Source of the DNA: Myxococcus stipitatus
GTDB taxonomy: Bacteria > Myxococcota > Myxococcia > Myxococcales > Myxococcaceae
DNA length: 64,000 bases
NCBI RefSeq assembly: GCF_038561935.1
Contig: NZ_CP102770.1
Location: 9,734,001-9,798,000 of the forward strand
Direction: 5' to 3'
The position numbers and the translations under genes are program-made. Of this stretch, positions 42,019-51,009 are shown piece after piece (position 1 is the stretch's first letter; every line of letters begins with the position of its first letter). The notes under the pieces were generated by a model. That model was not told the origin of the DNA, searched no databases, and was given only the letters and a program-made list of their open reading frames with translations.

Positions 42019-43743
42019 ATGAAGCGCTGGGGGTTCATCGGGCTGTTGGGGCTCGCGGCCTGCATGCCGGACGAGTCGTCCAACCGGGATGCACAGCAGA
42101 ACGTGTGCCCCGGCATCACCGCGGGCATGGCGCCGGGCACGACAGAGGCGAAGCCGTCGAACGACGGGCGCGAGCGCGTCATCCTCCGCTACCGGCGGGA
42201 GCGGGCCGTGACGGCCGCGCGGGTCAACCAGCTGGGTGGGGTGGTGACGGCGGCCTTCCGCAACGCCCCTGCCCTGGCCGTGAGCGTCACGCCCGAGGAG
42301 AAGCTCGCGCTCGCGAAGGACCCTTCCGTGGAGAGCATCGAGCCGGACTCCCTCCTCCACGCCCAGGGCCTCACCGCGCTGCCCGCGCTCACCTTCCTGT
42401 CGCGCGGTGTCACGCGCGCGGGCTCCATCTCCGGGGAGTACACCCAGGAGCTCGCCACGGTGCAGGTCCCGGAGGTGTGGGACCGCGACGGCGACGGCAG
42501 GCCGGACCCCGGCGCGGCGACGGGCCAGGGCGTGAAGGTGTGTGTCATCGACAGCGGCCTGGACATCGACCACCCGGAGCTGAAGGACGCGGTGGTGGCG
42601 GCGCGGGACTTCATGGACGGGGACAACGTGCCCAGCGACGGCGCCGAGGGCCGCTGGGGCACCGGCCACGGCACCCACGTGGCGGGCATCATCGCCGCGA
42701 GGCCCGGCGTCGGAGGCCGGGGAACCCCCGTGCTGGGCGAGCGCGGCCTGGTGGGCGTCGCGCCGGGTGTGCAGCTCATCATCGCCCGGGTGCTGGACCT
42801 CGAGGGCAGCACCCACATGAGCATCGTCATGCAGGCCGTGGAGTACTGCCAGGAGCAGGGCGCGAAGGTCATCTCGCTGTCGATTGCCGGCGGCATGCCC
42901 ACGTACACCTCCGCCCAGATATTCCAGGCGGCGAGGGACAGCGGAATCCTCGTGGTGGCGGCGGCGGGCAACGAGGGCTGGGGCCAGGTGTCCTACCCCG
43001 CGTCCGACCCGTCCGTGCTCGCGGTGGGCGCGCTGGACGCCCATGGTCAGCGCGCCCAGTTCTCCTCCTTCGGTCAGGGGCTCGCGCTGATGGCGCCCGG
43101 CGTGGACGTGCTGTCGACCTTCCCCCGGGGCCTGGGCTCCTTCGCCATGGTGGACGTGGACGGCACCCAGCCGCTGGCGCGCTCGCTGCTGTACGCGCCG
43201 CAGGGCGAGACGTGGGGCACGCTGGTGGACTGCGGCAGCGGCGGGATGAAGAACTCGTGCGGCGAGGGCGCCAGCTGCCGCGGCTTCATCGCCTATGTGC
43301 ACCCCAGCGCCTTCGTGAGCCCGGAGCGCGCCGTGGTCAACGTGATGATGCAGGGCGCGCGCGGCGTCATCTTCGCCAGCGAGCTCATGAGCGGCGACGC
43401 GGAGATCATCTCCCTGCCCCGCCGCGGACACTGGGTGCCCGCCGTCACCATCAACCAGGCGGCCAGCACGCTGATGGAGCAGCAGCTCGGCGCCACCACG
43501 CGGATGGGGCTGCACCCGGTGGACTACGCCTATCTGTCCGGCACCTCCATGGCCACGCCCTACGTGAGCGGCATCGCCGCGCTCCTCTTCAGCGCGCGCC
43601 CCTCCGCCACGCCCGACGAGGTGACGAACGCGCTGTTCGAGGGCGCGCTGGACCTGGGTGCTCGCGGCGTCGACCTCGAGTACGGCCACGGGATGGTGCG
43701 GGCCCGGCGGGCGATGGAGGCCCTCCTGGGCCCCAGGCCCTGA
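42019..43743 (+). CDS. Subtilisin-like (S8) protease lipoprotein with PA-type insert
   Basis: Secreted serine protease, 574 residues. Lipobox LGLAAC gives a lipidated Cys near residue 15. A short inhibitor-I9-like propeptide (residues 50-110, VILRYRRERAVTAARVNQLGG) precedes the catalytic domain. The triad is D178 in CVIDSGLDIDHPEL, H217 in GHGTHVAG and S510 in GTSMATPYVSG; the oxyanion Asn is in AAAGNEGWG. Between about 370 and 490 the domain is interrupted by a protease-associated-like insertion (ALVDCGSGG, with C...C pairs, up to MGLHPVDYAYL). Lipid anchoring would tether it to the envelope, where it could act as a predation or processing protease. Confidence 0.93.
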   Translation: MKRWGFIGLLGLAACMPDESSNRDAQQNVCPGITAGMAPGTTEAKPSNDGRERVILRYRRERAVTAARVNQLGGVVTAAFRNAPALAVSVTPEEKLALAKDPSVESIEPDSLLHAQGLTALPALTFLSRGVTRAGSISGEYTQELATVQVPEVWDRDGDGRPDPGAATGQGVKVCVIDSGLDIDHPELKDAVVAARDFMDGDNVPSDGAEGRWGTGHGTHVAGIIAARPGVGGRGTPVLGERGLVGVAPGVQLIIARVLDLEGSTHMSIVMQAVEYCQEQGAKVISLSIAGGMPTYTSAQIFQAARDSGILVVAAAGNEGWGQVSYPASDPSVLAVGALDAHGQRAQFSSFGQGLALMAPGVDVLSTFPRGLGSFAMVDVDGTQPLARSLLYAPQGETWGTLVDCGSGGMKNSCGEGASCRGFIAYVHPSAFVSPERAVVNVMMQGARGVIFASELMSGDAEIISLPRRGHWVPAVTINQAASTLMEQQLGATTRMGLHPVDYAYLSGTSMATPYVSGIAALLFSARPSATPDEVTNALFEGALDLGARGVDLEYGHGMVRARRAMEALLGPRP

Positions 43744-43843
43744 GCCTCCGAGCGGGCGGACGAACGCCCTCGGACCCGGGGACATTGCTGGCGGGAATAC
43801 GGGGCTCCACGTTTCCTGGCGGAGGCTCGGAAAGGAGTCCGAC

Positions 43844-44569
43844 ATGAAGGCATTCATCCGTATCGCGGGGTGTGTGGCGGCTGTGTGGGGATGCGCGGTG
43901 GGAGCCCAGGAGGACTACCGGCCCGCCGGCACGGAGCAGCCCACCGACGCCGTGACCCCCGCCGACGCCGTGACGCCCACCGCCCACGCCGACGAACCGC
44001 GAAGGGAGCCGCGGCGCGTGGAGGAGCCGTCCCTGGGCCTCTACGTGCTGATTGGCGGCGGCGTGGAGGGCTACGCCGGCCAGCTGTCGCCCCGGGTCGA
44101 CACGGGCTTCACGTACGGCGCCTCCGTGGGCTACCGCGCCATGCCCTTCCTGGCGCTGGAGCTGGGCTACAACGGCAGCATCAACAACCTGGACCAGAAC
44201 GGCAGCCTGGTGGCGAACGGGGACCTGGGCAGCGGCCCGGACCTGGTGCGCAACGGCGGCCAGCTGCTGGTCCTCGGCATGGCGCCCATCGAGCGCGTCC
44301 AGCCCTTCGTGCTGACGGGCATCGGCTTCGACCGGTACACCGTGCGCCACGACGCCGCCCCCGGAGGCAGGACCCACTTCCGGGACGACACCGCCGGCTA
44401 CATCCCCGCGGGCCTGGGCCTGCGCGTCCAAATCACGCGGCGCCTCACCGCCGACGCGCGCGTCGCCTACCACTTCCTCTTCGACCAGGACTTCGCGTCC
44501 ACCAGCGCGACGCCCAACGCGCTGGACGGCCGCTACATGGGCCTCCTCCAGTTCGGTGGCACCTACTGA
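43844..44569 (+). CDS. Outer-membrane beta-barrel protein
   Basis: Predicted outer-membrane protein of 241 residues. Signal peptide (FIRIAGCVAAVWGCAVGAQ), a Pro/Glu-rich linker to about residue 65, and an eight-stranded-barrel-like domain: GLYVLIGGGVEGYAGQLSP, YGASVGYRAMPFLALELGY, PFVLTGIGFDRYTV, GLGLRVQITRRLTADARVAY and the terminal MGLLQFGGTY, which ends in an aromatic residue as expected for barrel insertion. AAAGGAG upstream supports ATG 43844. Function unknown; OmpA/OmpW-like barrels of this size are usually structural. Confidence 0.85.
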   Translation: MKAFIRIAGCVAAVWGCAVGAQEDYRPAGTEQPTDAVTPADAVTPTAHADEPRREPRRVEEPSLGLYVLIGGGVEGYAGQLSPRVDTGFTYGASVGYRAMPFLALELGYNGSINNLDQNGSLVANGDLGSGPDLVRNGGQLLVLGMAPIERVQPFVLTGIGFDRYTVRHDAAPGGRTHFRDDTAGYIPAGLGLRVQITRRLTADARVAYHFLFDQDFASTSATPNALDGRYMGLLQFGGTY

Positions 44570-44581
44570 CCCGGGGCGCGA

Positions 44582-44608
44582 CGTCCGGACCCGGCGCGGG
44601 TCCGGACG
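44582..44608. terminator. Bidirectional hairpin between convergent genes
   Basis: CGTCCGGACCC (44582-44592) and GGGTCCGGACG (44598-44608) form a perfect 11-bp stem with a 5-nt loop between the barrel gene and the DUF2267 gene. There is no T tract. Confidence 0.7.
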
Positions 44609-44618
44609 CTCCACCCCC

Positions 44619-45080
44619 TCACGAGGGCCGGTCGACCCCCAGGCGCGCGGCGGACCACGTGCCCTGCAACCACCGGGGAAGCTGCCCCTCCACCTTGCGC
44701 GCCTCCGCCTCCGTCACCTGCGCATGCAGCGCCGCGAAGACACCATGCAGCACCCGCCGCACATTCTCCGGCTCCGCGTTCAGGTGGTTGGCCACCTGGA
44801 GGTAGAAGTCATCGCGGTCCACCTTCCCTCGCGGGCCCACCGCGTGACGGGAGCACCCGTCCGCCAGGAGCCCGCGCAGGTCCTCGGGGAGCTGCTCGCG
44901 CAGCTGCCGCATCAGCCCTTCCGACAAGAGCTCCGACAGTCCGCAGAACACCGCCTCCGCGGCCCGCTCGGCCTCGAACTCCGGAAGCTGGGCGGTCACC
45001 GCGTCCAGGAAGGACCGCCGGTCCGTCCCCACGCCCAGTCCCGACCACGATTGTGTCGCCTCCTGCTTCTGAATCGACAT
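44619..45080 (-). CDS. DUF2267 protein
   Basis: Cytosolic protein of 153 residues of the DUF2267 family: EAVFCGLSELLSEGLMRQLR, EQLPEDLRGLLADG and DDFYLQVANHLN match the family core, which consists of repeated helical units resembling the rolB/hemerythrin-like or nucleoid-associated folds; function is unknown. A GAGGAGG 7 bp upstream supports ATG 45080. Three TGGGANTCCCA-like motifs lie about 105-150 bp upstream and may be its operators. Confidence 0.85.
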   Translation of the reverse strand: MSIQKQEATQSWSGLGVGTDRRSFLDAVTAQLPEFEAERAAEAVFCGLSELLSEGLMRQLREQLPEDLRGLLADGCSRHAVGPRGKVDRDDFYLQVANHLNAEPENVRRVLHGVFAALHAQVTEAEARKVEGQLPRWLQGTWSAARLGVDRPS

Positions 45081-45497
45081 GCGCGCCTCCTCTCGGCCCT
45101 GCGCATTCACCGTGGGGGCGCGGCGCGTCCGCCGCACCAAGCAGCGGACCTGCGTCCCGCCCGCCCGGCCCGCAATCGAAGAATGGGAATTCCCAAACAT
45201 GGGATTCCCGTTCGCTCCTGGGACTCCCAAAGACCGGGCCCCGGAAATCGAGCATGTCTGCGATTGATTCCCTCAATCAAAGAGACTCATCGGACACCAC
45301 TCCCAGTCGCGCGACGCGGCGACACCGCGTCTGAAACCCCATGGCTGTGCACGGGAATCGTCATGAAACGGTCATGGACCGCAGGGCGACTTGAACGGAA
45401 TGAAAACCCGTCGCAATTGTACTGAGCGCGCGTCGTAGGTCGTCTGTGTGGCGACCCTGCCGCCAAGCTTTTTCCCCCACCGAGTGAGGAACTCACC
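45081..45497. other. Intergenic region between DUF2267 and small lipoprotein genes
   Basis: Divergent promoter region of 417 bp. It holds the three TGGGA(N)TCCCA motifs (45184-45229) and a short AT-rich part near 45260-45300, but no gene I can support. Confidence 0.5.
45184..45229. promoter_or_regulatory. Three TGGGA(N)TCCCA-like motifs upstream of the DUF2267 gene
   Basis: GGGAATTCCC (45185-45194, palindromic), GGGATTCCC (45201-45209) and GGGACTCCC (45220-45228) recur within 46 bp, each preceded by T and two followed by A. The spacing of 16 and 19 bp is not a whole number of helical turns. Possible operator cluster. Confidence 0.45.
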
Positions 45498-45920
45498 ATG
45501 TACCGCATCGCCGTTGCCGCCCTGATTTTCGCCGCTGCTGGTTGCGCCACCACCGGGGGCGCCGGGAGCCGCGAGGGCAACGCCACCGTCACGGGCGTCA
45601 TCCGCCTGCCGGAGACGGGGCTGACCCAGGCGCAGGACGCCTGTGAGCAGATTCGCGTCGTCGTCGCGCCCGCGGCCAACACGTCCGACGCGCTGGGCAA
45701 GGCCATGGTGAAGGCGAGCCGCGGCAACCGCTGCTCCTTCACCGTGTCCGGAATCCCCAGCAACACGGAGATCCAGGCCAACGCCGTGGCGGACGCCGCC
45801 CTGAAGTGTGCCAACGGCGCCGCGCCCACCATCGCGCCGGCCAGCGCGACGGCGCAGCCCACCTTCAAGCTGTCCGACTACGGCACCAGCACGCGCGACT
45901 TCGTCGTCTCCTGCGGCTGA
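45498..45920 (+). CDS. Small lipoprotein, function unknown
   Basis: Lipoprotein of 140 residues. MYRIAVAALIFAAAGC carries a lipobox with lipidated Cys16. The mature protein is one beta-rich domain (ATVTGVIRLPETGLTQAQDA, RVVVAPAANTS, CSFTVSGIPSNTEIQANAV) with four further Cys, of the carboxypeptidase-regulatory-like type. GAGGAA upstream supports the start. A strong hairpin follows. No role can be named. Confidence 0.8.
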   Translation: MYRIAVAALIFAAAGCATTGGAGSREGNATVTGVIRLPETGLTQAQDACEQIRVVVAPAANTSDALGKAMVKASRGNRCSFTVSGIPSNTEIQANAVADAALKCANGAAPTIAPASATAQPTFKLSDYGTSTRDFVVSCG

Positions 45921-45940
45921 AGCACGCGTCGTCTGTCACC

Positions 45941-45990
45941 CCCTGAACCTCCGCTCTCACTTGTTTTGAGCGGAGGAACAGGGTGGGTTT
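45941..45990 (+). terminator. Long hairpin terminator after the small lipoprotein gene
   Basis: CCTCCGCTC (45948-45956) pairs with GAGCGGAGG (45968-45976); outside two AA mismatches the stem resumes with CCCTG (45941-45945) and CAGGG (45979-45983), and GGGTTT follows. It lies 20 bp after the stop. Confidence 0.8.
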
Positions 45991-46123
45991 CTGACCGTCC
46001 TGGAATTCCAGATTGATTCGCGTCCAGCGTGGCGCGAAGCTCCTGGGAGCGAAGTCGCGACACGCGCGGGCCACCGGAAGCAGGGGCCGGACCGCGACGG
46101 ATGCGAAGAAGGACGGCAGGGTG

Positions 46124-47284
46124 ATGATTCCAAGAAGCTGGTGTGCCGCGGCGCTCGCCCTGGGTCTGGGCGGGATGGGACTCGCATGCGAATCCGAGGA
46201 GCCCTTCCCCACCCTCGACGAGCTGGACCAGCTTCGCAGCCTCCACACGCTGTCGAGCCACCCTCGGCTGGACTCCACCAACCGGGTGGACGGCCAGGAG
46301 CTGGCGCAGAAGCTGGGCTTCGACCTGTTCCGGGACCCGGCGCTGTCGCGCTGCGGGACGGTGTCCTGCGAGAGCTGCCACACGGGTGACGGCCGCACGG
46401 TGGAGACGGCCACGGCGGAGGGCTGCGGGGGACAGCGCACGGAGCGCAACCCGCCCACGGTGCTCAACGTCCGACACAACCGCTGGTTCATGTGGGACGG
46501 GCGCGCGGACTCGCTCTGGTCCCAGGCGATGCTGCCGCTGACGAACCCGGTGGAGATGGACTCGAACGCGGACATCGTCCGCGCGCGCCTCGTCGCCGAG
46601 CCGTCGTACCAGGAGCGCTACCGCGCGCTGTTCGGCGTGGAGCCCGCGAACGTGGCGGCCCCGCTCCTGATGGCCAACGTGGGCAAGGTGCTGGCCGCGT
46701 ACGAGCGCGTGCTGATGCGGGTGGAGGCCCCGTTCGACACGGACGTGCGGCGCTTCATCGCGGCGGCGGAAGCGGGCTCGGCGGAGAGCGACCCGGCCTA
46801 CCTGGGGCTGAAGACCTTCGTGCGCAAGGGGCAGTGCATCGTCTGCCACAAGGGCCCGTCGCTGACGGACGAGCTGTTCCACAACGTGGGCCTGGAGGAC
46901 TCGGGGCCCGGCGCGGGGGGACAGTGGGCGGTGCTCCCCTCGCTGCTGGACTGGGAGTTCAACGCGGCGGGCCGCTACAGCGACGACCCGAACGGCATCG
47001 ACGCGCTGCGCCTGCGCACGCTGCGCACGCAGGCGAAGCAGGTGGAGCTGGAGGGCGCGTTCCGCACGCCGTCCCTGCGCAACGTGGCGCTGACGGCGCC
47101 GTACATGCACACCGGGAAGGAGGCGACACTCGAGGACGTCGTCGACTTCTACAACGAGGGCGGCGACCCGGAGGGCACCTTCGTGGGCCAGCGCACCTCC
47201 ACCATCGTCAAGCTGAACCTCACCGACAACGAGAAGCGCGCCCTGGTGGAGCTCCTGAAGTCGCTGACGGGCACGCCCCGCTGA
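46124..47284 (+). CDS. Di-haem cytochrome c peroxidase/MauG-family lipoprotein
   Basis: Periplasmic or outer-membrane di-haem enzyme of 386 residues. Lipobox LGLGGMGLAC gives a lipidated Cys near residue 22. The two c-type haem motifs are CESCH (about residue 84) and CIVCH (about 240). The fold is that of CcpA/MauG: NPPTVLNVRHNRWFMWDGR, LPLTNPVEMDSN and FRTPSLRNVALTAPYMHTG, with a Met-containing sixth-ligand region. A di-haem peroxidase reduces H2O2 with electrons from a small cytochrome; MauG-like members instead oxidise a partner protein. Which applies is unknown. ATG 46124 follows GTG 46121 in the same frame; the frame is open to 46013. Confidence 0.9.
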   Translation: MIPRSWCAAALALGLGGMGLACESEEPFPTLDELDQLRSLHTLSSHPRLDSTNRVDGQELAQKLGFDLFRDPALSRCGTVSCESCHTGDGRTVETATAEGCGGQRTERNPPTVLNVRHNRWFMWDGRADSLWSQAMLPLTNPVEMDSNADIVRARLVAEPSYQERYRALFGVEPANVAAPLLMANVGKVLAAYERVLMRVEAPFDTDVRRFIAAAEAGSAESDPAYLGLKTFVRKGQCIVCHKGPSLTDELFHNVGLEDSGPGAGGQWAVLPSLLDWEFNAAGRYSDDPNGIDALRLRTLRTQAKQVELEGAFRTPSLRNVALTAPYMHTGKEATLEDVVDFYNEGGDPEGTFVGQRTSTIVKLNLTDNEKRALVELLKSLTGTPR

Positions 47285-47297
47285 AGCAGCCTTGGGC

Positions 47298-47327
47298 GGG
47301 ACTCCCGCGCGCATGGCACGGGAGCCC
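47298..47327. terminator. Hairpin between convergent peroxidase and M24 genes
   Basis: GGG-A-CTCCCG (47298-47307) pairs with CGGGAG-CCC (47319-47327), with one bulged A, between the stops of the convergent genes. Confidence 0.5.
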
Positions 47328-47342
47328 ACCGCCGGGAGGACT

Positions 47343-48746
47343 TCAGCGCACGAAGTGGAACTCGGTCTGCCGCTTCCAGGCCCAGTGCACGCGGCCCTCG
47401 GCGTCGATGACGACGTCCTCTTCCTGGGCGGAGCGCACGCGCTGGCCATTCCACTCGGGCACGGCGCTCGTGGCCTGGAGCTCGATGGAGTACCACATGT
47501 TCGCCATCACCTGATGGTCGCCGTTGCCGGGCACGCCCTCCTGGCGGTCCCACAGGCCCACCATCGCGCCCGCGCCGTGGCCGTGCAGGCCGATGGGGTG
47601 CGAGTAGATGGTCCCGTCGATGCCCTCGTCCGTCATCCGCTTGCGCGCGATTTGGAGGACCTCGTTGCCGGTGCGGCCGGGACGCAGCTCCTCGAAGACG
47701 ATGTCCTGGAGCCGGTTGGACGTCTTGAGCGCGGCCTTAAGGCCCTCGGGCGCGTCCGTCTCACCCTCGCGCAGCACGTAGCCCATGTGCTGGGTGTCCG
47801 TGTTGAGCCGCAGGGCGGTGACGCCGTAGTCGCAGTGGAGCACGTCGCCCCGCTGGATGACGGGGTTGTCGCCCAGCTGCTCCTCGGTGGCACCCTGCCG
47901 CTGCACGCTGACGGAGGGATGGAACCACGTGTCCAGGCCCAGGTCCGCCAGGCGCTGCCGCATCCACCACTGCACGTCCTGCGTGGTGGTGACGCCCGGG
48001 GTGATGACCTGGTTGGAGAAGGCCGTCTCGATGATGTTCCAGGCGAGCTTCGTCTCGTCCTCGTAGAAGCGGACCTCGTCGGCGCCGCGCCACGCGAGCA
48101 GGTCCACCGGCAGCCCTCCCGAGGGCTTGAAGCGCTTCACCCAGTCGGGGCCGAGCGCCTCCGCCATGCCTTCGTACTCACCATGCGAGAGGCCGTCCGC
48201 GAAGGCGAACGTGCGCGAGATGTCCAGCGCGATGCTCTTGGGCTGCCGCTCCTCCAGCACCTGCTTGAGCACCAGCCACTGGTCCGGCCCCCACAGCTCC
48301 GCCTGACGCAGCCCCTGGCCGCCCTGGCTCACCTGCTGCTGCGCGCGGCGCGGCACGAAGATGCCGCCCTGCGAACCACCGCCCAGGGCCAGGCGCTCCA
48401 CGCCCTTCTCGGCGCCCCGGTCATGGAACACGTAGATGGTGCGGCGGCGCGCGGCGAACGTCGTCGGCGCGGAGAGCGCCTTGAACACCGGGTCCTCGTT
48501 GTACTCGCGCATGGGGACGACCCACATCTCGATGCCGTGCTTGCGCATGAGCTGGGGCAGCGCGGTGTCCATGCGCTCGCGCAGCCAGGACTGCTGACGC
48601 TCGGCCTGCTCGCGAAGGGTTCCGAAGGGACGCACTGAAGAGGAGGAGTTCACGGGAGTGGTGGGCGCCCCCGCGGATGGAGATTGGACGGAGGCACATG
48701 CGGTGGAGAGCACGAGCGGCGCGAGGAGGCGGAGGCGGGTTCGCAT
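47343..48746 (-). CDS. M24-family metallopeptidase-like lipoprotein (Xaa-Pro peptidase fold)
   Basis: Predicted secreted lipoprotein of 467 residues with a pita-bread metallopeptidase fold. Signal MRTRLRLLAPLVLSTAC ends in a lipobox-like STAC. The N-terminal half carries the creatinase-like domain; the C-terminal half has the M24 metal-ligand segments HCDYGVTALRLNTDTQHMGY, SHPIGLHGHGAGAM and YSIELQATSAVPEW, then EEDVVIDAEG. Ligand order (D, D/T-rich, H, E, E) is close to aminopeptidase P, but the second Asp region is unusual, so catalysis is probable rather than certain. It would release N-terminal residues before Pro outside the cytosol. ATG 48746 begins the signal. Confidence 0.85.
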   Translation of the reverse strand: MRTRLRLLAPLVLSTACASVQSPSAGAPTTPVNSSSSVRPFGTLREQAERQQSWLRERMDTALPQLMRKHGIEMWVVPMREYNEDPVFKALSAPTTFAARRRTIYVFHDRGAEKGVERLALGGGSQGGIFVPRRAQQQVSQGGQGLRQAELWGPDQWLVLKQVLEERQPKSIALDISRTFAFADGLSHGEYEGMAEALGPDWVKRFKPSGGLPVDLLAWRGADEVRFYEDETKLAWNIIETAFSNQVITPGVTTTQDVQWWMRQRLADLGLDTWFHPSVSVQRQGATEEQLGDNPVIQRGDVLHCDYGVTALRLNTDTQHMGYVLREGETDAPEGLKAALKTSNRLQDIVFEELRPGRTGNEVLQIARKRMTDEGIDGTIYSHPIGLHGHGAGAMVGLWDRQEGVPGNGDHQVMANMWYSIELQATSAVPEWNGQRVRSAQEEDVVIDAEGRVHWAWKRQTEFHFVR

Positions 48747-48814
48747 GACCGCGCACTCTCGCACGCGAGGCAGGGGACGTCTCGGCTTCACTGCTTGCTC
48801 GGCGCTCCAACTTC

Positions 48815-50065
48815 TCACCGCCGTGTGAGTCCCTCCGCGCGACATTGCTGGGTGTCACAGCCCTCCAGCACACAGGGGCCACATTCGAGCAGCCCTCCAC
48901 ACCCGTCGGCCATCGCGCCACACACGGCCTCGTGCGCCGCGCACGTGCGTGGCACACAGCCGCCCGGCTGGTACTTCTCGCTCGTGGCGAGCAGCGCCGA
49001 CATCTCGTTCGCACCGCCCACCAACAGCACCGCGCCATCCGGCAGCGTCAGCGCACCGGGCAGCTCACGACGCTCCTCGAGCGCGGGCGCGGAGGACCAC
49101 CGCCCCGTCGCCGGCTCGAAGCGCTCCACCGACGCGAGCACCCCCGCCGTGGAGTGCTCTCCACCCATCACCAGCACCGAGCCGTCCCGCGTCAGCACCG
49201 CCGCGTGGTGCTCGCGAGGAATCGCCGGCGGCGCCACCAGCGTCCACAGGCCCGTCACGCCGTCGTAGACCTCCGCCGTGCTCGAAGCACGCGTGGTGCC
49301 TCCGCCCACCACGAGCACCCGCCCGTCCGGCAGCAGCGTGACGGAGTGCCCCTGTCGATGGGTCCCCGCCGCGCCGCCCGCGAACCCGGCCTTCTCCCAG
49401 CGCCCCGCGGCGACGTCGTACAGCTCCGCCTGGAGGCCGCTCACGAAGAGCGCCTTGCCGTGCGGCAACATCACCGCGGTGCCCGCGCCCCCTCGCACGA
49501 AGCCCGGCGGAGACACGGGCGCCCACGTCCCCGTCGAAGGCTCGAACACCTCCGCCGAGCGCAGCGACCGGCCATCTCCATCCACGCCTCCCGCGACGAG
49601 CACGCGCCCGTCCGGCAACACCACCGCCGCCGGGTCCTCGCGCGCCTCGGTCATGGGCGCGACAGGGGCCCACGTCCCCGTGGTGGGCTCGAACACCTCC
49701 GCGCTCGCGAGCACGCCCGGCCCCACGCCCTGGGTTCCGCCCAGCACCAGCACGCGGCCATCCAGCAGCCGCACCCCAGCGTGGTGGCGGCGGGGCGTGA
49801 GCATCGCGCCCGTGAGGCTCCACAGGCCCATCTCCGGCTCGAACACCTCGCAGCTCGCCAGCGCGCGCTGTCCATCGAACCCACCCGAGGCCAGCACGCG
49901 CCCATCCCCCAGCGTGACGAAGGGCACCTGCTTGCGAGGCGTCGCCAGCCTCAGGGGCGCACCACTCGCGTCCCGCGCCACTCCGTCCGCGCGCGGACCG
50001 GAGTTGCAGGAGAACACGAGCGCGAACAACGCCACGCCGAGAAAGGATGTGCGACCACTTCGCAT
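48815..50065 (-). CDS. Kelch-repeat lipoprotein
   Basis: Secreted lipoprotein of 416 residues. MRSGRTSFLGVALFALVFSC gives a lipidated Cys near residue 20. Residues 40-370 comprise six to seven kelch motifs of about 50 residues (LxDGRVLVxGG...SAEVFEPTTGTW, with GG and Y/W signature pairs), forming a propeller. A Cys-rich tail follows (CVPRTCAAHEAVCG, CGGLLECGPCVLEGCDTQQC). Such kelch lipoproteins are abundant in Myxococcaceae and probably mediate protein or glycan contacts at the surface. ATG 50065 is at the lipoprotein signal; the frame is open to 50101. Confidence 0.88.
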   Translation of the reverse strand: MRSGRTSFLGVALFALVFSCNSGPRADGVARDASGAPLRLATPRKQVPFVTLGDGRVLASGGFDGQRALASCEVFEPEMGLWSLTGAMLTPRRHHAGVRLLDGRVLVLGGTQGVGPGVLASAEVFEPTTGTWAPVAPMTEAREDPAAVVLPDGRVLVAGGVDGDGRSLRSAEVFEPSTGTWAPVSPPGFVRGGAGTAVMLPHGKALFVSGLQAELYDVAAGRWEKAGFAGGAAGTHRQGHSVTLLPDGRVLVVGGGTTRASSTAEVYDGVTGLWTLVAPPAIPREHHAAVLTRDGSVLVMGGEHSTAGVLASVERFEPATGRWSSAPALEERRELPGALTLPDGAVLLVGGANEMSALLATSEKYQPGGCVPRTCAAHEAVCGAMADGCGGLLECGPCVLEGCDTQQCRAEGLTRR

Positions 50066-50208
50066 GGGAGCCACTCGCCTCGCTTGTCGGAGAGGCCCCA
50101 TGTATCCCGACGGTCTGACATTTCAGGACCGCCAGACCTGAGTGATTTCCAACGGTTATCCCGCCTGTCGAGTCGGATGTGTCACAGGCTCACCGCGCGG
50201 CGTGAGGC

Positions 50209-50535
50209 TCAGTGACGTGTCAGGTCCTCATCGCGAGGCGCGCCGAGATTCACGGGCTCGGCATCCATGCCGGACGAGTGGCGCGGAGGCAGGGCCCCGC
50301 CGTCGTCGTCCTCCTCCAGCGTGAGCAGCGGATGGTCCGCGCGAGTCAGGTAGACGTCCTCGCCGCCGACGTGGTCCACGTCGCTGTACTCCACGAGGTA
50401 GTCGTGGCGGGGAATGGGCACCAGGCCGCGCTCCAGCTCGAAGTGGATGTCACCGATGCCGGAGACCCTCCCCACCTTGCGCCCGTCCGAGGTCCTCACC
50501 GTCATCCCCTCGCGCACATCGCCGAACCGAACCAT
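50209..50535 (-). CDS. PRC-barrel-like small protein
   Basis: Cytosolic protein of 108 residues. Residues 1-70 (VRFGDVREGMTVRTSDGRKV, GRVSGIGDIHFELERG, HDYLVEYSDVDHVGG) resemble the PRC-barrel/DUF2171 beta-barrel fold; a Asp/Glu-rich tail (TLEEDDDGG) follows. GAGGAGG 6 bp upstream of ATG 50535 fixes the start; the frame is open to 50943 over non-coding sequence. Function unknown, often a small regulatory or stress-related fold. Confidence 0.8.
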   Translation of the reverse strand: MVRFGDVREGMTVRTSDGRKVGRVSGIGDIHFELERGLVPIPRHDYLVEYSDVDHVGGEDVYLTRADHPLLTLEEDDDGGALPPRHSSGMDAEPVNLGAPRDEDLTRH

Positions 50536-50811
50536 CGCGGCCTCCTCGTGGCTCCATGGGCCTCTGGTCCACCCAGGTCCCTTCACGAAGAACCCACGAG
50601 CCCCCCGCGCCCAGCGACACCGCGCCCCGGCGACAGGGCGAGCCACCACCGGCCCGAGGCCCCACCAACCAGTCGACGGAGCCCTCGCTCCGCATCGCAC
50701 GGTGCGGAAGGGGAACGAGGCGCCCGGGTGTCCGCCGCGGCCCGCTCCGAGCGGACGGACGCGGCTGCCCCTTCGCGAGGTGCCTAACCTTCGCCGCAGG
50801 AGGTGCGGCAC

Positions 50812-51009
50812 ATGTTGCTGGAACTGTCCGCGGTGGAAGCGCGCGAGCTGAAAGAGGCCCTGGACAACGAGCTGCGCGAGCTGCTGACCGAGATATCGCG
50901 CACGGATGAGCGCGCGTATCGAGACCTGCTGCGGGAGCGGCATGGCCGACTGGAGCAGCTCACCCGGCGGCTGGAGCTGTCACTCGAGGGCAGCCAGGTC
51001 TACGCCTGA
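50812..51009 (+). CDS. Small helical protein, function unknown
   Basis: Protein of 65 residues, entirely alpha-helical and charged (VEARELKEALDNELRELLTE, RAYRDLLRERHGRLEQL), likely a coiled-coil. AGGAGG with 8-nt spacing precedes ATG 50812; a GTG at 50803 is in frame but lies inside the SD. No domain recognised. Two genes of unrelated function flank it, so no role is suggested by context. Confidence 0.7.
   Translation: MLLELSAVEARELKEALDNELRELLTEISRTDERAYRDLLRERHGRLEQLTRRLELSLEGSQVYA

Noticed and set aside
41656-43857. Open reading frame of 733 codons opposite the subtilase gene
   Set aside because: Antisense shadow; no domains, and the subtilase has its full triad.
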